Part shown: piece after piece, positions 1 to 10,393 of the stretch | How positions within the stretch are numbered: the first letter of the stretch is position 1 | How the letters are laid out: each line of letters starts with the position of its first letter | The notes under the pieces: model-generated | The model's database searches: none | Seen by the model: the letters and a program-made list of their open reading frames with translations, nothing else | What the model was told of the DNA's origin: nothing | Program-made: the position numbers and the translations under genes | NCBI RefSeq assembly: GCF_030563405.1 | Contig: NZ_CP130748.1 | Span: 1,054,001 to 1,118,000 of the forward strand | Direction of reading: 5' to 3' | Origin: Vibrio sp. SNU_ST1 | GTDB lineage: Bacteria > Pseudomonadota > Gammaproteobacteria > Enterobacterales > Vibrionaceae | Length of the DNA: 64,000 nucleotides

Positions 1-1
1 T

Positions 2-808
2 TTGAAGGGCGTTAAGAACATTATCGCCGTGACGTCGGCAAAGGGAGGGGTGGGTAAATCCACAACTTCAGTAAACCTTGCGCTAGCGTTATCTAAGTCA
101 GGCTCAAAAGTGGGCTTGTTGGATGCGGATATCTACGGTCCATCAGTGCCTATGATGCTTGGTCAGCTAGACGCAAAACCAGAAGTACAGAATAACAAAT
201 GGATGATGCCAATCGAGGCGCATGGCATTTTTACTCATTCTATCGGTTACCTTGTATCAAAAGATGATGCAGCTATCTGGCGTGGTCCAATGGCGGCGAA
301 AGCATTAGGTCAGCTTGTGAATGAAACCGTATGGCCAGAACTGGATTACCTTGTTATCGACATGCCACCGGGTACGGGTGATATTCAGCTAACGCTTTCG
401 CAGCAGATCCCAGTGACGGGCGCGGTTGTGGTGACCACCCCTCAAGATTTAGCATTAGCGGATGCGCGTAAAGGTGTGGCGATGTTTGATAAAGTGAGCG
501 TGCCAGTGGCAGGCTTAGTGGAAAACATGAGCTACCATATCTGTAGCCACTGTGGCGAGAAAGAGCATATCTTTGGCGCTGGTGGCGCGGAAGCCATGTC
601 TGAAGAGTTTTACCTCGATATTTTGGCACAGATCCCACTGCATATTGATGTGAGAGAAGATATCGATGCAGGTTTTCCGACGGTGATTCGTCGTCCAGAT
701 AGTGAACATACACGTCACTACTTAGAGCTTGCTGAGAACGTGGCTGCGAAGATGTTCTGGACGGGTAAGGCGAGACCAGAAGCGATTAACTTTTCCTTGG
801 TTGAATAG
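2..808 (+). CDS. mrp: Iron-sulfur cluster carrier ATPase Mrp/ApbC (5' truncated)
   Basis: P-loop NTPase of the Mrp/NBP35 family, a cytosolic scaffold that carries and delivers Fe-S clusters. The visible 268 residues hold the deviant Walker A motif SAKGGVGKST (residues about 12-21), the DMPPGTGD switch II-like segment and the CSHC pair that bridges a cluster between two subunits. E. coli Mrp is about 370 residues, so roughly 100 N-terminal residues (the DUF59/MIP18-like domain) lie before the window. The TTG at position 2 is only the first in-frame codon and is probably not the real start. The stop is TAG at 806-808. Identity is secure; only completeness is limited by the window edge. Confidence 0.95.
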   Translation: MKGVKNIIAVTSAKGGVGKSTTSVNLALALSKSGSKVGLLDADIYGPSVPMMLGQLDAKPEVQNNKWMMPIEAHGIFTHSIGYLVSKDDAAIWRGPMAAKALGQLVNETVWPELDYLVIDMPPGTGDIQLTLSQQIPVTGAVVVTTPQDLALADARKGVAMFDKVSVPVAGLVENMSYHICSHCGEKEHIFGAGGAEAMSEEFYLDILAQIPLHIDVREDIDAGFPTVIRRPDSEHTRHYLELAENVAAKMFWTGKARPEAINFSLVE

Positions 809-1064
809 CACTGACTGATCACAAAGCCGTGTAAATCATGTTTGGGTGAGATAAACAACGGTTGGATTAAGTGGATAGCAATAGGGCTTGTGCACATAGT
901 TGTATTTAAGTTATTTGAAAGCAAACGATTGTTTTAAGTAAATGTATTGAGATCATCAATTTGACTGCAATTAGCTAACATCGCGACTAGAATCTATATG
1001 CTTTAGCCCCTATAATCAGGCGGTTTATCTCTTCCCACCACCAAACCATATCGGGTGCAAATTA

Positions 1065-1706
1065 ATGTCTGATAATAATCAATGTGTCATCGTAGGTATC
1101 GCTGGCGCTTCAGCTTCAGGAAAAAGCCTGATTGCGAGTACGATTTATAATGAGCTGCGCGAAAAAGTAGGCGACCATCAAATTGGTGTTATCACGGAAG
1201 ATTGCTATTACAGCGACCAAAGTCACTTGAGTATGGAAGAGCGAGTTAAAACTAACTACGACCACCCAAATGCACTAGATCATGACCTTTTATGCGAACA
1301 TCTACAGCAGCTAATGAGTGGCAATGCCGTAGAAGTTCCTGAATACAGCTACACAGAGCACACACGCACTTCTGAAACGACTACACTTACTCCTAAGAAA
1401 GTGATCATTTTAGAAGGTATTCTGCTTCTGACAGACCCGCGTCTTCGTACACTAATGCACGCAAGCGTATTTATGGATACACCGTTGGACATCTGTCTAC
1501 TACGTCGTGTTAAGCGTGATGTTGAAGAGCGTGGTCGAACAATGGATACGGTACTTAAACAATACCAAGAAACAGTACGCCCAATGTTCATGCAGTTTAT
1601 CGAGCCTTCAAAACAACATGCAGACATCATCGTTCCTCGTGGTGGTAAAAACCGTATTGCGATTGATGTGCTAAAAGCGCATATTGCGAAGTTGTTGAAG
1701 TCTTAA
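1065..1706 (+). CDS. udk: Uridine kinase
   Basis: Phosphorylates uridine and cytidine to UMP and CMP in pyrimidine salvage, using GTP or ATP, in the cytosol. The 213-residue product has the same length as E. coli Udk. It begins with a Walker A loop GASASGKS (residues 14-21), followed by the nucleoside-binding stretch [10 protein letters not shown] and the lid segment [13 protein letters not shown] with its conserved arginines. The gene is alone, with 256 bases of mostly AT-rich DNA before it and two terminators after it, so it is probably monocistronic. Nothing odd is seen. Confidence 0.96.
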   Translation: MSDNNQCVIVGIAGASASGKSLIASTIYNELREKVGDHQIGVITEDCYYSDQSHLSMEERVKTNYDHPNALDHDLLCEHLQQLMSGNAVEVPEYSYTEHTRTSETTTLTPKKVIILEGILLLTDPRLRTLMHASVFMDTPLDICLLRRVKRDVEERGRTMDTVLKQYQETVRPMFMQFIEPSKQHADIIVPRGGKNRIAIDVLKAHIAKLLKS

Positions 1707-1722
1707 TCAAATAAAATTTTGC

Positions 1723-1750
1723 CTAAGTGACTCACTTAGCTTTATTTTTT
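1723..1750 (+). terminator. Terminator of udk, first hairpin
   Basis: CTAAGTGA and TCACTTAG face each other around one base (1723-1739), so the folded RNA has a 6-bp stem with a 5-nt loop, followed by CTTTATTTTTT. It sits 17 bases after the udk stop. Confidence 0.7.
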
Positions 1751-1758
1751 ACCGAATC

Positions 1759-1787
1759 AGTGGCACTTTTATAGTGCCACTTTCTTT
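1759..1787 (+). terminator. Second tandem terminator after udk
   Basis: AGTGGCAC (1759-1766), loop TTTTATA and GTGCCACT (1774-1781) form an 8-bp perfect stem followed by TTCTTTT. It lies just before the AsmA-family gene and insulates it from udk read-through. Confidence 0.75.
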
Positions 1788-1812
1788 TGGAATCTAAGCA
1801 AGGAATATGCGG

Positions 1813-3996
1813 ATGAAGAAACTACTCATTTTCATAGCTGTACCAGTGTTTGTTGTCGTTGCAGCAATTCTGGCACTAGTGCTGTTAGTGAATCCCAACC
1901 AGTTTAAGCCATTAATTGTCGAACAAGCCCAAAAACACACAGGCCTAGAGCTCGTGATCGAGGGTGATATCAGTTGGCAATTCTTCCCATCTATTGGCTT
2001 CGAACTTGGTCAAACTGAATTACGTAACCCTGAAGGGTTCACCCAACCAAACCTGTTTAAGGTTGATACGGTTGGCGTTGATGTTTCGGTTACTCCGCTA
2101 TTTAGCAACCAACTAGAGATTGGCAACATCACTCTAGATGGTGCAGAATTTTATTTAGAAACGCTTAAAGATGGTCGCAAGAACATCGATGCGCTCACAC
2201 AAGCGTCAGCTCCTAAGGAGTCTGAACCTGCAGCGGATACAAGTTCTGAAGCAACACCAGCGCCTCAAGAGCAAACTTCTACAGACACATCTGGCTGGAC
2301 GATCAATCTTGCAGGTGTAACTGTCTCAAACGCATTGTTTGAGATGGACGACAAGCAAGCAGGTTCATTCACTAAACTATACGATGTGTCTTTGAACTTA
2401 TCTGAGTTTGCCGTTGATACATGGACGACCGCGACGTTTGCGGCTTCTGGTGAAAACAACCAACAGAAGTTCTCTGCAAATGGCAGTGCTGAATTCCAAT
2501 TAGCGGAAGGATTTGCAAGCTACGCATTACGAAATATTGACCTTAATGCGAAGTTCAATGATTCAGCAACGTCGATCGAGTCAGCGAAGATTGGCTTAAA
2601 TACGTTTGAGTTCGATAAGGTTAACCAACTGACTTATGCGGTGATTGGTAATGCTGCTGGTCTTGACCTTGCTCTTAAAGGTGGCGGTGACTTAACTGTC
2701 GATAGCGCGATCTCAAAAGTTACACTGAACAAGTTAACACTAGACTCAACATTCAAAGGTGAAACGCTTCCTCAATCACCAATGAAAGTGGATATGCTGT
2801 CTGACTTAAGCTTTGATCTAACTAAGAATCACTTGAGCTTTGTGCTAGAGAAGCTGCAAGCTAACGCTATCGCACTAGACGGTAAAGCGGACATCACTTT
2901 ATCTGAAATACCAAAGGTTCGTTTTTCTCTTCATAGTCCGAACATCGATTTAGATGAGTTCTTAGGCCTAGGTAATACAGCAGAAACCGCGAGCACTAAA
3001 CCTTCTGGTTCAGCTGGTGGCTCAACTTCAAACACTGCAGCTTCTTCGACGTCAAGCTCAGGTAGCTCGACTTCAAGTTCAGATAACTCGGCTCCTGCGA
3101 AAGAAGTAGAACCTGATCTGTCAGCTCTGAAAACGCTCGATGTGAAAGGTAATATCACAATCGATAAGTTTAAGGCGAACAACGCAAAAATGCAGAACGT
3201 GAAAACTGCGTTCTCAGTTAACCGTGGTATCGCAGATCTGACATCGTTTACCTCGAATCTTTACCAAGGCTCTATCTCGGCAACAGCACGATTAGATGCA
3301 CGCAAGACGCCTGCGACTTACACGGCTAAGAAAAAGATTAAAGGCGTAAAAGTACAACCGTTACTGGTTGACGTAGCGAACAACGATACGCTGGAAGGTA
3401 CCGGTAATATCGATGTTAACGTTAAAGGTAAGAGTTTGACGCCAACAGGAATCAAGAAGAACTTGGTTGGTACTATTGCGATTAACTTTGAAGATGGTGC
3501 GGTTAATGGCATCAACATCGCGCAACTGATTCGAGAAAACTACGCTAAGATCAAAGGCGAGAAAGTCGAAAGCAAAGACGAGTCTCAAAAGACAGATTTT
3601 AGTGCAATGAAAGCAACACTCAAGGTTGATAAAGGTTGGGTTTCAACGAATGACTTATCGGCACAGTCACCTCTTTTACGCGTGACAGGTCAAGGTAAAG
3701 CAAACTTCATCAATGAAACGGTCGACTTCCTGGTTCGCACGTCAATTGTTGGCTCGCTTGAAGGCCAGGGTGGTAAGAGCATTGATGATCTCAAAGATGT
3801 GACGATTCCAATTAAGGTAACCGGCCAGTGGGCTGACCCGAAATTTGGGCTTGTTTTTGATGGTGTGTTGAAACAGAAAGCTGAAAAAGAGATTGATCGT
3901 GGTATTAAGAAACTTGAAGAAAAATACGGTGACAAGATCAAAGATGAGAAAACTAGAGATGCAGTCAATGGTTTACTCAAAGGCTTGTTTAACTAA
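1813..3996 (+). CDS. asmA: AsmA-family protein
   Basis: Large periplasm-facing protein of the AsmA family, whose members are inner-membrane anchored, bridge-like proteins linked to outer-membrane assembly and phospholipid transport. The start KKLLIFIAVPVFVVVAA is a single N-terminal membrane anchor. The AsmA N-terminal domain (LVIEGDISWQFFPSIG, LGQTELRNPEGF) follows, then beta-rich repeats; residues about 385-430 form a Ser/Thr-rich low-complexity linker, and the C-terminal AsmA_2-like domain ends in a charged KKLEEKYGDKIKDEKT helix. An ATG at 1807 is in frame, but AAGGA at 1800-1804 is correctly spaced (8 nt) only for the ATG at 1813, giving 727 residues. E. coli AsmA is 617 residues; the linker accounts for part of the extra length. 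Confidence 0.88.
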   Translation: MKKLLIFIAVPVFVVVAAILALVLLVNPNQFKPLIVEQAQKHTGLELVIEGDISWQFFPSIGFELGQTELRNPEGFTQPNLFKVDTVGVDVSVTPLFSNQLEIGNITLDGAEFYLETLKDGRKNIDALTQASAPKESEPAADTSSEATPAPQEQTSTDTSGWTINLAGVTVSNALFEMDDKQAGSFTKLYDVSLNLSEFAVDTWTTATFAASGENNQQKFSANGSAEFQLAEGFASYALRNIDLNAKFNDSATSIESAKIGLNTFEFDKVNQLTYAVIGNAAGLDLALKGGGDLTVDSAISKVTLNKLTLDSTFKGETLPQSPMKVDMLSDLSFDLTKNHLSFVLEKLQANAIALDGKADITLSEIPKVRFSLHSPNIDLDEFLGLGNTAETASTKPSGSAGGSTSNTAASSTSSSGSSTSSSDNSAPAKEVEPDLSALKTLDVKGNITIDKFKANNAKMQNVKTAFSVNRGIADLTSFTSNLYQGSISATARLDARKTPATYTAKKKIKGVKVQPLLVDVANNDTLEGTGNIDVNVKGKSLTPTGIKKNLVGTIAINFEDGAVNGINIAQLIRENYAKIKGEKVESKDESQKTDFSAMKATLKVDKGWVSTNDLSAQSPLLRVTGQGKANFINETVDFLVRTSIVGSLEGQGGKSIDDLKDVTIPIKVTGQWADPKFGLVFDGVLKQKAEKEIDRGIKKLEEKYGDKIKDEKTRDAVNGLLKGLFN

Positions 3997-4022
3997 TCGC
4001 TATTTTAAATAAATAGCATATA

Positions 4023-4060
4023 AAAAGCGCCATTCCTTATTACGAGGAATGGCGCTTTTG
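4023..4060 (+). terminator. Terminator of asmA
   Basis: A perfect 15-bp stem, AAAAGCGCCATTCCT (4023-4037) with AGGAATGGCGCTTTT (4045-4059), closes a 7-nt loop. The A-tract and T-tract flanks let it work in both directions. Confidence 0.9.
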
Positions 4061-4083
4061 TTTGGATGCTGATAATACCCAAG

Positions 4084-4211
4084 AGAGATTCCCTATGAAG
4101 CTCGTCCCTCGCATTAGGGAATGACGATAGGTATTAGTGCCTTGTTCAAGGGCGTGACAGTCTAGTGGTCGTCATCCTCGAGAGGGAAGAATGACCGAGT
4201 CGGGGATCTCT
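4084..4211. repeat. Palindromic intergenic repeat, family 2, copy 1
   Basis: The two ends are inverted copies of each other. The left arm begins AGAGATTCCC and contains AGGGAATGACGA; the right arm, read in reverse complement, begins AGAGATCCCC and contains GAGGATGACGA. The arms are about 44 bp with a central spacer. A second copy lies at 12081-12213. No ORF is inside. It fills the space between the asmA terminator and the 3' end of cobO, as expected for a non-coding mobile or slippage-derived repeat. Confidence 0.65.
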
Positions 4212-4223
4212 GGTTGAATGCGA

Positions 4224-4829
4224 TTACCAGTCAACGCCTTGCAGAGCTTTTACACCGGATTCGAAAGCGTGTTTAACGTTACGAACTTCAGACACGGTAT
4301 CGGCCATGTCCGTTAAAGTGCGGTGTGCTCCACGGCCTGTGATGATCACTGATTGCATTTTAGGACGGTTATTCAGAGCTTCTACCACTTCATCCAGTTC
4401 AATGTAGCCATAGCTCACCATGTACGTCAGCTCATCAAACAGAATTACATCAATCGACTCATCAGCTAGCATGCGTTGGCACTCTTTCCATACGCGCTGT
4501 GCGGCTTCAATATCTTTCGCCTTATTTTGAGTTTCCCAAGTAAAGCCTGTACCCATCACTTGGAACTCTACATCGAGTTTTTGAAGAACGTTCTTTTCAC
4601 CGTTATCCCAAGTTCCCTTTACAAACTGAGCAACGGCACATTTCTTACCGTGACCGACGGCACGTGTAATCGTACCGAAACCTGATGTCGATTTTCCTTT
4701 ACCGTTGCCAGTAATAACCAATAATAGTCCTTTCACTTCTTGCGCGGCTGCAACACGTGCATCGACTTGTTCTTTTACTTTCTGTTGTCTTGCTTTATGA
4801 CGTTGTTCTTTGTTGTCTTCAGTCGACAT
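4224..4829 (-). CDS. cobO: Corrinoid adenosyltransferase (CobA/CobO/BtuR type)
   Basis: Transfers the adenosyl group of ATP to cob(I)alamin or cobinamide, making the coenzyme form of B12 in the cytosol. The 201-residue product has the P-loop GNGKGKST (residues 41-48) near the N-terminus, the FVKGTWDNGEKN segment, and the DVILFDELTYMVSYGY core typical of this family (E. coli BtuR is 196 residues). The reading frame extends 21 codons upstream, but the ATG at 4829 is preceded by AAAGGA and gives the family-like N-terminus MSTEDNKEQRHK. It is divergent from the phosphatase gene. No other cobalamin gene is nearby, so salvage is the likely role. Confidence 0.93.
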   Translation of the reverse strand: MSTEDNKEQRHKARQQKVKEQVDARVAAAQEVKGLLLVITGNGKGKSTSGFGTITRAVGHGKKCAVAQFVKGTWDNGEKNVLQKLDVEFQVMGTGFTWETQNKAKDIEAAQRVWKECQRMLADESIDVILFDELTYMVSYGYIELDEVVEALNNRPKMQSVIITGRGAHRTLTDMADTVSEVRNVKHAFESGVKALQGVDW

Positions 4830-4913
4830 AACAAATCCTTTTAAGTTGTGATTGCGCCTATCATAGCCTAACTTAACGATAGCAAAAACCATCGGAAGAA
4901 CAGGTGATTACGG

Positions 4914-5363
4914 ATGAAAAAGATACTCGTGGTTTGTATGGGTAATATTTGTCGCTCGCCAACAGGTGAAGCGGTATTAAGGAAGAAGGCTAATCAGCTA
5001 GAAATGGATGTTATTGTCGATTCTGCAGGGACGATTGGTTTTCATCAAGGCAACCCGCCAGACTCTCGTTCCAAGTCAGCAGGAGAGAAGCGAGGCTACA
5101 GCTTTAAAGGGATTACTTCTCGTAAAGTGGTAGATAATGACTTCGAAGAGTTTGACCTGATACTCGCGGCAGACAAGGCGAATTTAGGTGACTTAATGAG
5201 CCAGTGTCCAGTTCACCTCCAATACAAGATCGCGTTATTTTTGAGTTTTGGAGAGTCACAATATCAAGAAATTCCCGATCCTTATTATGGTGAGGGGAAT
5301 GGCTTTGAATTAGTGTTGGATTTAATCGAAGAGTCGAGCGAAGCGATACTGCGTTCAATATAG
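4914..5363 (+). CDS. Low-molecular-weight protein tyrosine phosphatase
   Basis: Small cytosolic phosphatase of the LMW-PTP family (Wzb/Etp/YfkJ/PtpA relatives). The catalytic P-loop CMGNICRS starts at Cys8 with Arg14, and the general-acid loop DPYYGE lies near residue 122. The 149 residues are a normal length. In E. coli, relatives dephosphorylate a tyrosine kinase encoded beside them in capsule operons; no such kinase or polysaccharide gene is present here, so the substrate is unknown. It converges with the SulP gene and shares a bidirectional terminator with it. Confidence 0.9.
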   Translation: MKKILVVCMGNICRSPTGEAVLRKKANQLEMDVIVDSAGTIGFHQGNPPDSRSKSAGEKRGYSFKGITSRKVVDNDFEEFDLILAADKANLGDLMSQCPVHLQYKIALFLSFGESQYQEIPDPYYGEGNGFELVLDLIEESSEAILRSI

Positions 5364-5418
5364 TGTAGAGGCTGTGTTCTTGGTTGGGCGATAAAGTATT
5401 AAGGTTCATCGATATAAA

Positions 5419-5445
5419 AAAGGCCGACATTCAATGCCGGCCTTT
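5419..5445. terminator. Bidirectional terminator between phosphatase and SulP genes
   Basis: AAAGGCCG (5419-5426) pairs with CGGCCTTT (5438-5445); an inner CATT/AATG can extend the stem. A-rich and T-rich flanks suit both converging genes. Confidence 0.8.
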
Positions 5446-5474
5446 CTAAATCTAGCTTTAAGTAATGACTAAGC

Positions 5475-7022
5475 TTACTTAGACATTACTTTGTAGATTG
5501 GGTCTTCTGCAACGTTCGCTTCAACTAAGCTGCCAGCTTTGTGCAGCATAGCAACACAGTCTTGGCTTAGGTGGCGAAGGTGAAGTGTTTTACCTAATGC
5601 CGCGTAACGGTCAGCAATCGTGTCGATCGCTTCAATAGCAGAGTGGTCAGTAACGCGTGAGTTTGCGAAATCAACGATAACATCTTGTGGATCGTTGTAT
5701 GAGTCAAACAACTCAAGGAAGTTAGCGGTTGAACCAAAGAAGATTGGACCGTTAACTTTGTACTCTTTAGAGCCCTCAGCGTTTACTGATGTGTCTGCGT
5801 AGATGTGTTTAGCATGTTGCCATGCAAACATTAGTGCAGACGCAACAACACCCACACCAACTGCTACCGCAAGGTCTGTTAGTACTGTAACTACAGTTAC
5901 AAGGACGATAACGAAGAAGTCTTGCTTAGGAACGCGACGCGCAAGCTTGAAGGTTGCCCATTCAAACGTACCGATAACAACCATGAACATTACGCCCACA
6001 AGTGCTGCTAGAGGAATCATTTCAATCAGTGCAGAGCCAAACAGGATGAACATCAGTAGTGCAACTGCCGCTACGATACCTGAAAGACGACCACGACCGC
6101 CTGAGTTTACGTTGATCATCGATTGACCGATCATCGCACAACCACCCATCGCACCGAATACAGAACACGTTACGTTAGCCATACCTTGACCGACACATTC
6201 ACGGTTAGATTGGCCACGAGTGTTTGTCATTTCGTCTAGTACGGTTAGCGTTAGTAGTGATTCGATTAGACCAATCGCTGCAAGAATCACTGCGTAAGGC
6301 AGGATGATGTATAGCGTTTCTAGGCTAAACGGTACTGCTGGAATAGAGAATGTTGGTAGAGAGCCCGCTAGTGTTGCTGCTTCGTCACCAGACATAGTGC
6401 GTAAGAAATCAACAACAGTACGAGTTTCTAGATCAAGGCCAACAACCAAAGCCGTTACCGTAACAATAGCAACCAATGACGATGGTACCGCTGTTGTTAG
6501 TTTAGGTAGGAAGTGGATGATAGCCATAGTCAGTGCTACAAGACCTAACATCAGTGTCATTTGACCGCTTGGTAACCAAGTTAGCGCACCTGTTACGTCT
6601 GGTGCTTTAAATTGTCCAAGCTGCGCTAAGAAGATAACGATCGCTAAACCGTTCACGAAACCAATCATTACTGGGTGCGGAACGATACGGATGAATTTAC
6701 CTAGCTTGAATACACCCGCTGCAATTTGCAGAAGGCCGGCTAGCATAACTGCCGCAAAGAGGTATTGAACGCCGTGAGTTGCTACTAGGCTCACCATTAC
6801 AACAGCCATTGCGCCAGTTGCACCAGAAATCATACCTGGACGACCGCCGAAGACAGAAGTGATTAAACCTACGATGAATGCTGCGTAAAGACCAACCATT
6901 GGGTCAACGCCTGCAACGAAGGCGAATGCTACGGCTTCAGGTACCAGAGCTAGGGCTACTGTAAGACCTGAAAGCACGTCATTTTTTACAGAGTGCTTTG
7001 AAAATTGTGGGAATTCGAACAT
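5475..7022 (-). CDS. SulP-family inorganic anion transporter with STAS domain
   Basis: Inner-membrane anion transporter of the SulP (SLC26) family. The 515-residue product starts with the family's N-terminal signature ([49 protein letters not shown]), continues through about 10-12 hydrophobic segments to residue ~400, and ends in a cytoplasmic STAS domain ([19 protein letters not shown]). Family members carry sulfate, bicarbonate, dicarboxylates or other anions; in marine bacteria BicA-like bicarbonate uptake is a common annotation, but the sequence alone does not fix the substrate. No carbonic anhydrase or sulfate gene is adjacent. It is read alone from its own promoter region. Confidence 0.92.
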   Translation of the reverse strand: MFEFPQFSKHSVKNDVLSGLTVALALVPEAVAFAFVAGVDPMVGLYAAFIVGLITSVFGGRPGMISGATGAMAVVMVSLVATHGVQYLFAAVMLAGLLQIAAGVFKLGKFIRIVPHPVMIGFVNGLAIVIFLAQLGQFKAPDVTGALTWLPSGQMTLMLGLVALTMAIIHFLPKLTTAVPSSLVAIVTVTALVVGLDLETRTVVDFLRTMSGDEAATLAGSLPTFSIPAVPFSLETLYIILPYAVILAAIGLIESLLTLTVLDEMTNTRGQSNRECVGQGMANVTCSVFGAMGGCAMIGQSMINVNSGGRGRLSGIVAAVALLMFILFGSALIEMIPLAALVGVMFMVVIGTFEWATFKLARRVPKQDFFVIVLVTVVTVLTDLAVAVGVGVVASALMFAWQHAKHIYADTSVNAEGSKEYKVNGPIFFGSTANFLELFDSYNDPQDVIVDFANSRVTDHSAIEAIDTIADRYAALGKTLHLRHLSQDCVAMLHKAGSLVEANVAEDPIYKVMSK

Positions 7023-7220
7023 GTTTGCTCAGCTATGCTAAAAATGGATTTACCGACACGAGTGTATTGCGTAGCCAAACAGTGATGGAAAAGAGCGGCA
7101 ATAGCTAAGTGTCGAAAAGATAAGTGCGCGAATGCTACCCAAAAATGTGATTAAGTTCAAGGTTGAACCCTATTTTGAGTAATATATCTATTATAACTAA
7201 TCGGAGCTGTGGATATAAAA

Positions 7221-7248
7221 AAGGGCGACTTATGAATAAGTCGCCCTT
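7221..7248 (-). terminator. Terminator of rne
   Basis: A 12-bp perfect stem, AAGGGCGACTTA (7221-7232) with TAAGTCGCCCTT (7237-7248), has a 4-nt loop. Read on the minus strand it is followed by a run of T. It lies 35 bases after the rne stop. Confidence 0.88.
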
Positions 7249-7282
7249 AGATAGTTCTCTGCAGATTACTCTGCGAAGCTCA

Positions 7283-10200
7283 CTAGTATTGAGGTTTAGT
7301 CATGCCTGCGCCGGCTTTATTTGACGCTGCTTGGCTACCTGCACCTTTCGATACAAAACGCTCAGTACGGAATGGAGCCGCAACAACTTGAATCTCTTTG
7401 ATCTCTTGAGGACCAGGAGCTTTAGTCATTGGTGAGCCTGCTTGTTTTTTAGCAACAGCTGCCTTTGGTGCCGCTTTAGGAGCTTCTGCTTTTACCACAG
7501 GAGCTTCTTCTACTTTTGCACTTTCAGCTTTAGGTGCTTCAGCTTCAACAACTGGTGTTGCTTCTACTTGCACAGCTTCTGCTACAACAGGCGCTTCAAC
7601 TTTCGCAGTTTCAACGACCACTGGTGCTTCTTCAGCGACAGCAGGAGCTTCAATTGCCACTGTTTCAGCAATAACAGCTTCTTCACGACGGATAATGACT
7701 TTACCCATCGCAAGTTCAGGACATGCAAAGCCGCCTGCCATAGCAGTGTTACTTTGCGGTGCCGTCTCTTGAGCTACGTTTTGCTCTTGTACAGCAACTT
7801 GAGTTTCAACTGCTACTTCAACTTCAGCCACTTCAGGTTTTGCCTGATTATGGTGAGGTTTTGGAATGAAGCGAGGCATCACTTTACCCATAGCCATCTC
7901 TGGAGAAGCTACACCACCTTTACGCAGGCGGAATGGGTTAGGGCGACGATCACGACCGCGACGACGACGTTGACCACTTGCACGTAGGTGACGTGGTGAA
8001 CGGCGGTTACGACGTTGCTTCGGCTCTTCCTGTTCTGTTTGTTCATCAGCGTTTGCTTGAGTTGCTTCTACTTGTTCCGCAACTTTTTGCTCTTGAGCTA
8101 CTGATTGTTCTTTCGCAATAGACTGCTCTTTAACAACAGCAGACTCATTTGACGAGTTTTCTGCAGCTTCAGCTTTTTGGTCTTTAATACGAACTTGCTT
8201 GTTCAGTTTACGACGCTGACGACGCTCTTTAATCTTAGCTGCTTTCGCTTCTGGCTTAGCCTTAGGCGCTTCTAGTTTATCAGCTTGAGCTTCTGCCGCT
8301 AGCTGTAGACCTTCTTCTGCTAATTTAGATGGAGCTAGCTCTTCGCGTTGCTTCTGCTCATCACGTGGCTTATTGCGACGATCTTGCTTAGGCTTACGAG
8401 GCTGACGATTTTGCTGTGGAGCTGTTTCTTTCTGCTCTTCAGGCTTCTCATCACGAACTGGCTTACGACGGCGTTTGTTGTCGCGGTTTTCGTTACGATT
8501 ATCACTACGCTCACCACGTTGTTCGCCACGGTCACCACGTTGGTTACGACGACGGTTATCGTTACGATCACGGCGTTGACGGTTGCCGTTGTTGCGATTG
8601 TTCTTAGGTTTTTCTTCTTGCTTCTCTTCTTCTTTTTTCTCTTCTTGAGTTGAAGAGCCAAATAAGAAGCTACCAATAGCTTTGAAGAAACGACCAACTA
8701 AACCTGGTTCTTGAGTCGCTGCTGATTCAGCTTTCTTCTCTTCTACAGCTTTAGGTGCTGGAGCTGGAGTCGGTGCTGATTGAGCAGGAGCTGCGAAGCC
8801 TTTAAGAGCTGGCTCTTCGATCTTCTTAGGACGAATAGTCTGCTCTGCAGGCTCTTTGCTTTCTGCTTCTTTTAGAGCTTCTAGCTTGGTAGGCAGCAAG
8901 TAAGACAGTAGGTCGAACTCTTCACCTTCACGAACACGGATAACCTCAAAGTGCGGTGTTTCCATGTCAGAGTTAGGAACTACAGTGATCTTAACTTCTT
9001 GGTTCTTCTCGATGTGGTTTACTGAGCGACGTTTTTCGTTCAATAGGTAAGAAGCGATAGGAACAGGGACTACAGCAAGAACTTGCGCAGTGTTGTCTTT
9101 TAGAGCTTCTTCTTCGATCAGACGTAGAACAGATAGTGCTAGAGATTCGTTATCACGAACAACACCAGTACCTGTACAACGAGGACAAATGTGGTGGCTT
9201 GCTTCTGCTAGTGATGGACTCAAACGTTGACGAGACATCTCTAGAAGACCAAAGCGAGAAATACGACCAATCTGAACACGTGCGCGATCTAAACGAACAG
9301 CATCACGTAGACGGCTTTCTACTTCGCGTTGGTGGCGAACCGGAGTCATATCGATAAAGTCGATAACAACAAGACCACCTAGGTCACGTAGACGTAATTG
9401 ACGTGCAATTTCATCGGCTGCTTCTAGGTTAGTGTTAAGTGCTGTTTCTTCGATATCGCCGCCCTTTGTTGCACGAGCAGAGTTGATATCGATAGAAGTC
9501 AGAGCTTCTGTTGGGTCGATTACGATAGAACCACCAGATGGAAGACGAACTTCACGTTGGAAAGCAGATTCGATCTGGCTTTCAATCTGGTAATGGCTGA
9601 ATAGTGGTACTTCACCATCGTATTTCTTAACGCGATTCATGAAATCTGGGCGTATTAATTGAATGTGCGCTTGTGCACGTTCAAAAATAGTATTGCTGTC
9701 GATTAGAATCTCGCCAATATCACGACGTAGATAGTCACGAATCGCACGAACGATAACGTTACTTTCTTGGTGAATAAGGAAAGGAGCTGCATTTGAATCA
9801 GAAGCTTGCTTGATAGCGCCCCAGTGATTCAATAGAACGTTCAAGTCCCACTCTAGCTCTTCTGCACTTTTGCCTACACCCGCTGTACGCACGATTAAGC
9901 CCATACCTTGAGGAAGCTCAAGAGTGCTTAATGCTGCTTTCAGTTGAGTGCGTTCATCACCTTCGATACGACGAGAAATACCGCCAGCACGAGGGTTATT
10001 AGGCATAAGAACTAAGTAACTACCCGCTAAAGAGATGAAAGTTGTCAGTGCAGCGCCTTTGCTACCACGTTCTTCTTTCTCAACTTGTACGATTACTTCT
10101 TGTCCTTCTCTTAGCACTTCTTTAATGCTAGGACGGCCTTGGTATGTATAACCTTCAGGGAAGTATTCGCGGGCAATTTCTTTAAGAGGGAGGAAACCGT

Positions 10201-10393
10201 GACGTTCTGCGCCGTAATCAACAAATGCCGCTTCTAGGCTTGGTTCAATACGGGTAATACGTCCTTTGTAGATATTCGCTTTCTTTGATTCGTGACCTGG
10301 ACTTTCGATATCTAGATCGAACAGTCGCTGGCCATCAACCAAAGCGACACGCAACTCTTCTTTTTGAGTTGCGTTAATTAACATTCTTTTCAT
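7283..10393 (-). CDS. rne: Ribonuclease E
   Basis: Essential endoribonuclease and degradosome scaffold at the inner membrane. The catalytic half matches E. coli closely: S1 domain (residues ~39-120), DNase I-like site with [18 protein letters not shown] and [11 protein letters not shown] holding the two metal-binding Asp residues, and the Zn-link CPRC at 403-406. An amphipathic membrane-targeting helix, [16 protein letters not shown], begins at residue 564. The C-terminal half is disordered and holds an Arg-rich RNA-binding region (~605-660), an [19 protein letters not shown] segment, and two copies of a PE(L/M)AMGKV motif (830-838 and 891-899) where E. coli has one. The Ala/Val/Glu-rich tail ends with a PMTKAPGP motif like the E. 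coli PNPase-binding end. The length of 1036 is close to E. coli's 1061. Confidence 0.98.
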   Translation of the reverse strand: MKRMLINATQKEELRVALVDGQRLFDLDIESPGHESKKANIYKGRITRIEPSLEAAFVDYGAERHGFLPLKEIAREYFPEGYTYQGRPSIKEVLREGQEVIVQVEKEERGSKGAALTTFISLAGSYLVLMPNNPRAGGISRRIEGDERTQLKAALSTLELPQGMGLIVRTAGVGKSAEELEWDLNVLLNHWGAIKQASDSNAAPFLIHQESNVIVRAIRDYLRRDIGEILIDSNTIFERAQAHIQLIRPDFMNRVKKYDGEVPLFSHYQIESQIESAFQREVRLPSGGSIVIDPTEALTSIDINSARATKGGDIEETALNTNLEAADEIARQLRLRDLGGLVVIDFIDMTPVRHQREVESRLRDAVRLDRARVQIGRISRFGLLEMSRQRLSPSLAEASHHICPRCTGTGVVRDNESLALSVLRLIEEEALKDNTAQVLAVVPVPIASYLLNEKRRSVNHIEKNQEVKITVVPNSDMETPHFEVIRVREGEEFDLLSYLLPTKLEALKEAESKEPAEQTIRPKKIEEPALKGFAAPAQSAPTPAPAPKAVEEKKAESAATQEPGLVGRFFKAIGSFLFGSSTQEEKKEEEKQEEKPKNNRNNGNRQRRDRNDNRRRNQRGDRGEQRGERSDNRNENRDNKRRRKPVRDEKPEEQKETAPQQNRQPRKPKQDRRNKPRDEQKQREELAPSKLAEEGLQLAAEAQADKLEAPKAKPEAKAAKIKERRQRRKLNKQVRIKDQKAEAAENSSNESAVVKEQSIAKEQSVAQEQKVAEQVEATQANADEQTEQEEPKQRRNRRSPRHLRASGQRRRRGRDRRPNPFRLRKGGVASPEMAMGKVMPRFIPKPHHNQAKPEVAEVEVAVETQVAVQEQNVAQETAPQSNTAMAGGFACPELAMGKVIIRREEAVIAETVAIEAPAVAEEAPVVVETAKVEAPVVAEAVQVEATPVVEAEAPKAESAKVEEAPVVKAEAPKAAPKAAVAKKQAGSPMTKAPGPQEIKEIQVVAAPFRTERFVSKGAGSQAASNKAGAGMTKPQY

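Noticed and set aside
718-924. A 68-codon minus-strand frame across the end of mrp
   Set aside because: It overlaps a secure gene and has no start signal or family match.
5803-6564. Plus-strand frames opposite the SulP gene
   Set aside because: Serine/threonine/arginine-rich shadows of the reverse strand with no ribosome site.
8335-8697. Plus- and minus-strand frames of 60-120 codons opposite or within rne
   Set aside because: The disordered, Arg/Glu-rich C-terminal half of rne gives long open frames by composition. None has a ribosome site or conserved-looking sequence.
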